Of a DNA stretch of 64,000 bases, positions 59,649 to 64,000 are shown piece after piece. How positions within the stretch are numbered: the first letter of the stretch is position 1; each line of letters starts with the position of its first letter. The translations under genes were made by a program, and so were the position numbers. The notes beneath the pieces are model-generated. The model saw nothing but the letters and a program-made list of their open reading frames with translations. It did no database searches and had not been told where the DNA came from. The stretch covers positions 1 through 64,000 of the forward strand of contig NZ_RCZP01000017.1 in the NCBI RefSeq assembly GCF_006438825.1, given 5' to 3'. This DNA is from Muricoccus nepalensis (GTDB lineage: Bacteria > Pseudomonadota > Alphaproteobacteria > Acetobacterales > Acetobacteraceae).

Positions 59649-60440
59649 ATGCTCAGGCGCGCTGCTGTGCAGGTTATTGATCGTCTTGGCCTTGGTGGTC
59701 CCGCCCGGCGGGCGCACGCCCGCCTCCAGGCCGCGGGTTTCGTTGGCGGATGGACGCCGCTGGTTCCCGAGACCGACTTCGCCAATTGCGTCGCGAGCGC
59801 CATCCAGCGGCTGCAACTCGAGGAGCCCGGCGAGGCCTTCGGCAACTACCTGGAATTCGGCGTCAGCCGCGGCACCTCCATGGCCTGCGTCTTCCATGTC
59901 CTCCAGCAGGCGGGCCTGTCCCGGGCCCGGCTGATCGGCTTCGACTCCTTCCGCGGCCTGCCGCCCGAGGCCGCGGGGCAGGGATGGCCGCCTGGCGCCT
60001 ACCACTCCACCCTTTCGGCCACCCGCCGCTACCTCGCCTCCGAGGGGGTGGACCTCAAGCGCGTCGAGCTCGTGCCCGGCTGGTTCCGCGACACGCTGAC
60101 CCCGGCGCGCCGGACCGCGCTCTCGATCGGGAAGGCGAGCCTCATCATGATCGACTGCGACATCTACAGCGCCTCGAAGGAGGCGCTCGCCTTCTGCGCA
60201 CCCTTGATCGGCGAGCGCGCGATCCTCGTCTTCGACGACTGGGGCTGGCGCTCCGACCACGGCGACATCGGCCAGAAGGAGGCCTTCGAGGAGTTCATGG
60301 CCAGGAACCCGGACCTCCGGGCGGAACCCCTCGACGCCTATATCCCGCAGGCCCGCGTCTTCCTCATGCGGCGCGTCCCGCAGGACGCCCTGACGCCCTG
60401 GCAGCCCGCCATGTCCCTTAGCCCCGCGGCCGGGGCCTGA
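59649..60440 (+). CDS. TylF/MycF-like O-methyltransferase
   Basis: A 263-residue class I methyltransferase of the TylF/macrocin-type. SAM motif GNYLEFGVSRGTSMACVF, RLIGFDSFRGLPP, the metal site LIMIDCDIYSASKEAL and FDDWGWR fit this group, which methylates sugar hydroxyls in antibiotics and glycans using Mg2+. In non-producers these genes usually belong to surface polysaccharide or glycolipid modification. The ATG at 59649 follows a good ribosome-binding site (AGGAGAGATAGAGA). Divergent from the PEP-CTERM gene and convergent with a Bug receptor. Confidence 0.87.
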   Translation: MLRRAAVQVIDRLGLGGPARRAHARLQAAGFVGGWTPLVPETDFANCVASAIQRLQLEEPGEAFGNYLEFGVSRGTSMACVFHVLQQAGLSRARLIGFDSFRGLPPEAAGQGWPPGAYHSTLSATRRYLASEGVDLKRVELVPGWFRDTLTPARRTALSIGKASLIMIDCDIYSASKEALAFCAPLIGERAILVFDDWGWRSDHGDIGQKEAFEEFMARNPDLRAEPLDAYIPQARVFLMRRVPQDALTPWQPAMSLSPAAGA

Positions 60441-60461
60441 CGCCGGGGCGGCGCGCGGTCG

Positions 60462-61448
60462 CTACTCCGTGGCGCGGATGTTCAGGCGCCGCACCAGCTC
60501 CGTCCAGCGCTCCCGCTCCGTCCGCGCCGCCGTCGCCAGGGCGGCGCCGTCGCCGGTGCGGGGATCGACGCCGAGGGAGAGCAACCGCGCCCGCAGCTCG
60601 GCGTCGGCCATGACGGCCTGGGACGCCTCGGTGATCCGGGCGGCCAAGGCCTCCGGCAGGCGGGCCGGGCCGAAGATGCCGAACCAGGTTTCCGAGACGA
60701 GGCCGGGCAGGCCGGCGGCCTCGCCCGTCGGCACGCCCGGTGCCAGCGGGGTCTCGGCCGCCGAGGTCACGGCCAGGGCCTTCACCGTGCCGGCCTGGAT
60801 ATGGGTGGCCGCGGTGGCGGGCACGTCGAGCAGCACCTGCACGTCGCCCCGCCGCAGCTCCGCGTAGACCGCCCCAGTGCCGCGGTAGGGCACGTGGACC
60901 ATCCCGAGATCCGCCAGGCTGTCGAGCAGCGCGCCGTTGAGGTGCGGCGTGGTGGCGACCCCCGAGGAGCCGTAGTTCACCGCCCCCCGCCGCGCCTTCG
61001 CCCAGGCGATGAAGGAGCGGAGGTCGTTCGCCGGCACGGTGGTCGAAACGAGCACGAGGGAGGGCGAGGCGCCGATGAGGGCCAGCGGCGTGAAGTCGCG
61101 CTCCACGTCGTAGGGAAGGCTGGCGCCCGTCGCCGGCGCGGTCGAGTGGATGGAGGAGGTGGCCAGCAGCAGCGTGAGCCCGTCCGGCGCCGCGCGCACC
61201 ACCACCTCGGCGGCCGGAACGCCCCCGGCGCCGGGGCGGTTCTCGATCACCACCGTCGCCCCCAGCCGCTGGCCGAGGAGCGGCGCGAAGAGGCGCGACA
61301 CCGCGTCCGTCGCGCCGCCGGCGGGGAAGGGCACGATCAGCCGCACGGGCCGCGACGGGGATGGCTGGGCGAGGGCGGGCCGGCCAAGGGCAGTCTGGGC
61401 GAGCGCGAGCAGCGCGGGCGCGGCGAGGAGGGGGCGGCGGTTGATCAA
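60462..61448 (-). CDS. Bug/TctC-type receptor downstream of aminotransferase
   Basis: A 328-residue periplasmic receptor. Signal INRRPLLAAPALLALAQ ends near ALAQP; the mature part has SRPVRLIVPFPAGGATD, NRPGAGGVPAAE and HVPYRGTGAVYAEL. Start is the TTG at 61448, overlapping the aminotransferase stop as TTGA, with GAGG 8 bases upstream. The translational coupling suggests that the receptor recognises an amino acid or keto acid related to the aminotransferase and gamma-glutamyltransferase upstream. Confidence 0.9.
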   Translation of the reverse strand: MINRRPLLAAPALLALAQTALGRPALAQPSPSRPVRLIVPFPAGGATDAVSRLFAPLLGQRLGATVVIENRPGAGGVPAAEVVVRAAPDGLTLLLATSSIHSTAPATGASLPYDVERDFTPLALIGASPSLVLVSTTVPANDLRSFIAWAKARRGAVNYGSSGVATTPHLNGALLDSLADLGMVHVPYRGTGAVYAELRRGDVQVLLDVPATAATHIQAGTVKALAVTSAAETPLAPGVPTGEAAGLPGLVSETWFGIFGPARLPEALAARITEASQAVMADAELRARLLSLGVDPRTGDGAALATAARTERERWTELVRRLNIRATE

Positions 61449-62629
61449 AGGAGGTTCCTCGAGGTCCCGAGCCAGCGGCCCAGGCGAGCGGGCGCCTCGG
61501 CCATCTCGGCCTCGGGCCCGCAATAGCTGAAGCGGACGAAGCGCGCGCCGCGCCCGCTGTCGAAGTCCACGCCCGGCGTGGCGGCGATGCCGGCCTCGGC
61601 CAGTAGGCGGGCGCAGAAGGCGGGGCTGTCGTTCGTCAGGCCGCCGACATCGGCCCAGATGTAGAAGGCGCCGTCGGCCTCGGCGATCCGGTCGAACCCC
61701 GCGGCTGGCAGCCCGGCCAGCAGGAGGTCGCGGGAGCGGCGGTAGGCGGCGCGGTTCGCCTCCAGCTCGTCGGTGCAGTCGAAGGCCGCCTCCGCCGCCA
61801 CCTGGGAGATGTGGGGGGCGGAGATGAACAGGTTCTGCGCGAGCCGCTCGACCGGGCGCAGCAGGTCCTCGGGCAGCACCAGCCAGCCGATCCGCCAGCC
61901 CGTCATGCTGAAGTACTTGCTGAAACTGTTCACCACGATCGCGCTGGGGGAATGCGCGGCCGCCGTCGCCTCCGGCACGCCGTAGGAGAGGCCGTGGTAG
62001 ATCTCGTCCGAGATGAGCCGCACGCCGTTGCCGTGGCACCAGCGCGCGATGGCCGCGAGCTCCTCGGGCCGCAGCATCGTGCCCGCGGGGTTGCAGGGGC
62101 TGGCCACGATCAGCCCCGCCGGGCGGGGGTCTAGCGCCTCCAGCATGGCGAGCGTCGGCTGGAAGCGGGTGGAGGCGTCGCAGGGAAGGATCTGCGGGAC
62201 CATGCCGAGCGCGGTCAGGATGTTCGCGTAAGGGGGGTAGTAGGGCGCGGCCATGGCCACGCGGTCGCCCGCGTCGAAGGCCGCGAGGAAGGCGAGGGGG
62301 AAGGCGCCGGAGGCCCCGACGGTCACCGCGATCCGCGCCGCCTCCACCGCCGCGCCGTAATGCGCGGCGTAGCGCGCGGCGATCCGCTCCCGCAGCGGGC
62401 GCCGCCCGAAGGCCTCGGTGTAGCCCAGGGGATGGCCGTCCCGCAGCGCCCGGGCGGCGGCCTCGGCGGCGCCGCGCGGGGCGCCGGTCCCGGGCTGCCC
62501 GACCTCCATGCGGAGGATGCCGGGCTCCCCGGGCGCGAGGGCGGCCGCGCGGGCGTTGGCGGCCGCGATCACGTCCATGACGAGGAAGGGGGGCGTGGCC
62601 GCGCCCCGGCCGACCTTGAGTCCGGCCAA
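61445..62629 (-). CDS. PLP-dependent aminotransferase (class I/II)
   Basis: A 394-residue fold-type I aminotransferase. The PLP lysine is in NSFSKYFSMTGWRIGW, with SPCNPAGTM, ISDEIYHGLSYG and the C-terminal VRFSYCG Arg for substrate carboxylate. N-terminal PPFLVMDVI and MEVGQPGTG are typical of aspartate/aromatic-type and valine-pyruvate-like enzymes. Start is the TTG at 62629, one base after the preceding stop codon ends; the ATG at 62578 would delete conserved N-terminal residues. The substrate amino acid is not predictable. Confidence 0.9.
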   Translation of the reverse strand: MAGLKVGRGAATPPFLVMDVIAAANARAAALAPGEPGILRMEVGQPGTGAPRGAAEAAARALRDGHPLGYTEAFGRRPLRERIAARYAAHYGAAVEAARIAVTVGASGAFPLAFLAAFDAGDRVAMAAPYYPPYANILTALGMVPQILPCDASTRFQPTLAMLEALDPRPAGLIVASPCNPAGTMLRPEELAAIARWCHGNGVRLISDEIYHGLSYGVPEATAAAHSPSAIVVNSFSKYFSMTGWRIGWLVLPEDLLRPVERLAQNLFISAPHISQVAAEAAFDCTDELEANRAAYRRSRDLLLAGLPAAGFDRIAEADGAFYIWADVGGLTNDSPAFCARLLAEAGIAATPGVDFDSGRGARFVRFSYCGPEAEMAEAPARLGRWLGTSRNLL

Positions 62630-62630
62630 C

Positions 62631-64000
62631 TCAGTCGTTCCCGGTGGCGAGCCCGAAGCCCCGCGGGTCGGCGACGCCCGAGCAGCCGGCGGCCGTCACG
62701 CTGCCCCGGCAGGTGATGGCGACGGCGCGGCCCGGCTCCGGCACCGCGGCCACGGCCTGGGGGAGCGGCGCGCGCCGCCCGAGATGCAGCCCGGCCGGCA
62801 CGCCCGCCGCGGCCGGCGCCGCCTCCTGGCCCGATCCCGCGCCGGCGTAGCGCATGGCCTTCACGCTGAGGTTCGCGACCAGCACGGCGCCGAGCGGCGG
62901 CGCCTGCACGCTGCCGAGCCCGGGCGCGGCGGCGAGGAGGAAGCCCATGCCCGGCACCATCCGCCCGGTGCCGAAGAGGTTGTTCAGGGTGAAGGCGCAG
63001 GCCACCGCGCCGCCGTCCCGGTCCTGCACGACCAGCGCGGTGCTGGCGCCGACCGTCCCGCCCGCGGCCGCGGCCGCCTGGCCCGCCACCGCCGCGCGGA
63101 AGGCGGCTAGCGTCGCCCCGCCGTCCGCCGAGGCCGGCAGCACCGAGAGCACGTCGTCGCCGAGCCGCTCCTGCACGGGCGGCACGGCCTGGGGCACGGC
63201 GGCGCGCATCTCGGCGACCGTCAGGAAGCCGCCGGCGGCCGCGCTGCCCTCCTCCACCCGGCGCGCGAGGCCGCCCTGGTGGAAGTCGCCCACCCCCGCC
63301 GTGCGGATCGCGCCGAGCGTGGTGGCGAGGTCCGCCTGCACGAGGGGATCGCCCTCGCCGACCGCCGCGCCGCCCTGGCCGGTGAGGGCGGCCCGCGACA
63401 CGGGATCGGCCAGCAGCGGGCCGGAGACGGCCGCGAGGTCGGCCGCGAGCGCGCGGGAGACGGTGATGCCGAGCCGCGCCAGGCGCTCGGCCGGGGCGAT
63501 GGTCGTCTCGAAGGGCAGCCGCCCCTGGCGGGCGTGCAGGGCGAAGAGGCCGCGCGCCATCATCGGCACCGCCGCCGGCCGGTCCGCCCCGCGCGGCAGG
63601 CCGGCGCGGGCGCCGGGCTGGAAGAGGAAGGCCTCCACCTCGTTCCGGCGCGGGTCGTAGCCGAGGCAGGCGCCGCCGCCGCCGATCCCGGCGCGGGAGG
63701 GGAGGGTGACGGCCAGCGCGAAGCCCGCCGCCGCCGCGGCATCGGCCGCCGAGCCGCCGGCCGAGAGGACGTCGCGCGCCACCAGCGCCGCCCGCGGCTC
63801 CTCCGCCACGACGTTGCCGACGAAGCCGCGCACGTAGCCCTGCTGCCCCGGCTGGAGGGAGGGCCCGCCGGTGAGCGCGTTGCTCACCCGGTCCACCGTC
63901 GAGCAGCCCGCGAGGGCGAAGAGCGCCAGCACGCCCGCGGCGGTTCGGCCACGGCCTGGATGGCGGGCGGGCGCGCCCGTGCGGAAGCCGCTCTTGCCTG
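62631..64000 (-). CDS. Gamma-glutamyltransferase family protein, N-terminus at or beyond right edge
   Basis: The frame is open to the right edge. A GTG at 63932 (giving MLALFALAGCS) is the only visible start, but it would lack the basic n-region that GRGRTAAG just upstream supplies, so the true start is probably outside. A lipobox LAGC predicts a lipoprotein. The body is gamma-glutamyltransferase-like but short (about 430 residues): SAADAAAAAGFALAV, GIGGGGACLGYD, and the small-subunit start GASTALVVQDRDGGAVA with the nucleophilic Thr, then LNNLFGTG. It may cleave gamma-glutamyl bonds or act on other amides in the periplasm. First of a three-gene leftward set. Confidence 0.82.
   Translation of the reverse strand, partial: GKSGFRTGAPARHPGRGRTAAGVLALFALAGCSTVDRVSNALTGGPSLQPGQQGYVRGFVGNVVAEEPRAALVARDVLSAGGSAADAAAAAGFALAVTLPSRAGIGGGGACLGYDPRRNEVEAFLFQPGARAGLPRGADRPAAVPMMARGLFALHARQGRLPFETTIAPAERLARLGITVSRALAADLAAVSGPLLADPVSRAALTGQGGAAVGEGDPLVQADLATTLGAIRTAGVGDFHQGGLARRVEEGSAAAGGFLTVAEMRAAVPQAVPPVQERLGDDVLSVLPASADGGATLAAFRAAVAGQAAAAAGGTVGASTALVVQDRDGGAVACAFTLNNLFGTGRMVPGMGFLLAAAPGLGSVQAPPLGAVLVANLSVKAMRYAGAGSGQEAAPAAAGVPAGLHLGRRAPLPQAVAAVPEPGRAVAITCRGSVTAAGCSGVADPRGFGLATGND

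Overview
The window is very GC-rich, densely coded, ordinary bacterial chromosome. The organism is probably an alphaproteobacterium of the Acetobacteraceae (Roseomonas-like). This rests on the base composition, the aerobic cobaltochelatase pair CobS/CobT next to a J-domain protein and BolA, several orphan Bug/TctC-type periplasmic receptors, an AroK-AroB fusion and NitT/TauT-type transport. The family-level assignment is inference. I see no rRNA, tRNA, CRISPR array, phage or insertion sequence.

Layout. 1-5.9 kb: end of a chemotaxis receptor, a NUDIX hydrolase, an Atm1-type ABC exporter, a lipoprotein-like methyltransferase, rpmB with promoter and terminator, and a histidine-kinase-like protein lacking the phospho-acceptor histidine. 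5.8-11.4 kb: leftward cobS - GST - cobT - phytase-like esterase block, a J-domain protein and divergent BolA. 11.5-18.3 kb: DUF2889 protein, fused aroK-aroB, xerD, an SDR, a Bug receptor, accA and a glycine-zipper lipoprotein.

18.4-32.5 kb is the most unusual part: a bidirectional 13-gene block read outward from a 327-bp regulatory gap. The left arm encodes inositol-3-phosphate synthase, a histidine phosphatase, two CgeB-like glycosyltransferases and a phosphoribosyltransferase-like/kinase-like fusion. The right arm encodes two sugar-nucleotide epimerases, a GT4 and a CgeB-like glycosyltransferase, a CmoB-like methyltransferase, a clan GH-A glycosidase whose two halves are in swapped order (circular permutation), an MDR dehydrogenase and a Gfo/Idh/MocA oxidoreductase. 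Almost every junction is a 4-bp ATGA or GTGA overlap. I infer synthesis or remodelling of a cyclitol- or sugar-containing glycoconjugate; the product cannot be read from sequence.

32.5-41.5 kb: an IclR regulator with a perfect palindrome in its divergent promoter, then a pimABCD-like dicarboxylate beta-oxidation operon with its own Bug receptor, and a flavin monooxygenase divergent from a MarR regulator. 42-46.2 kb: LysR, DoxX, ring-cleavage-type VOC dioxygenase, hydrolase and pirin, resembling quinone or aromatic detoxification sets. 46.2-51.9 kb: racemase plus Bug receptor, then a VOC protein and a NitT/TauT ABC transporter behind a strong sigma-54-type promoter, then a DJ-1/PfpI protein. 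51.9-64 kb: an overlooked 42-residue membrane protein, secA, a parvulin isomerase with argJ, a Bug receptor, an orphan PEP-CTERM protein, a TylF-like methyltransferase, and a leftward gamma-glutamyltransferase - aminotransferase - Bug receptor set that runs off the right edge.
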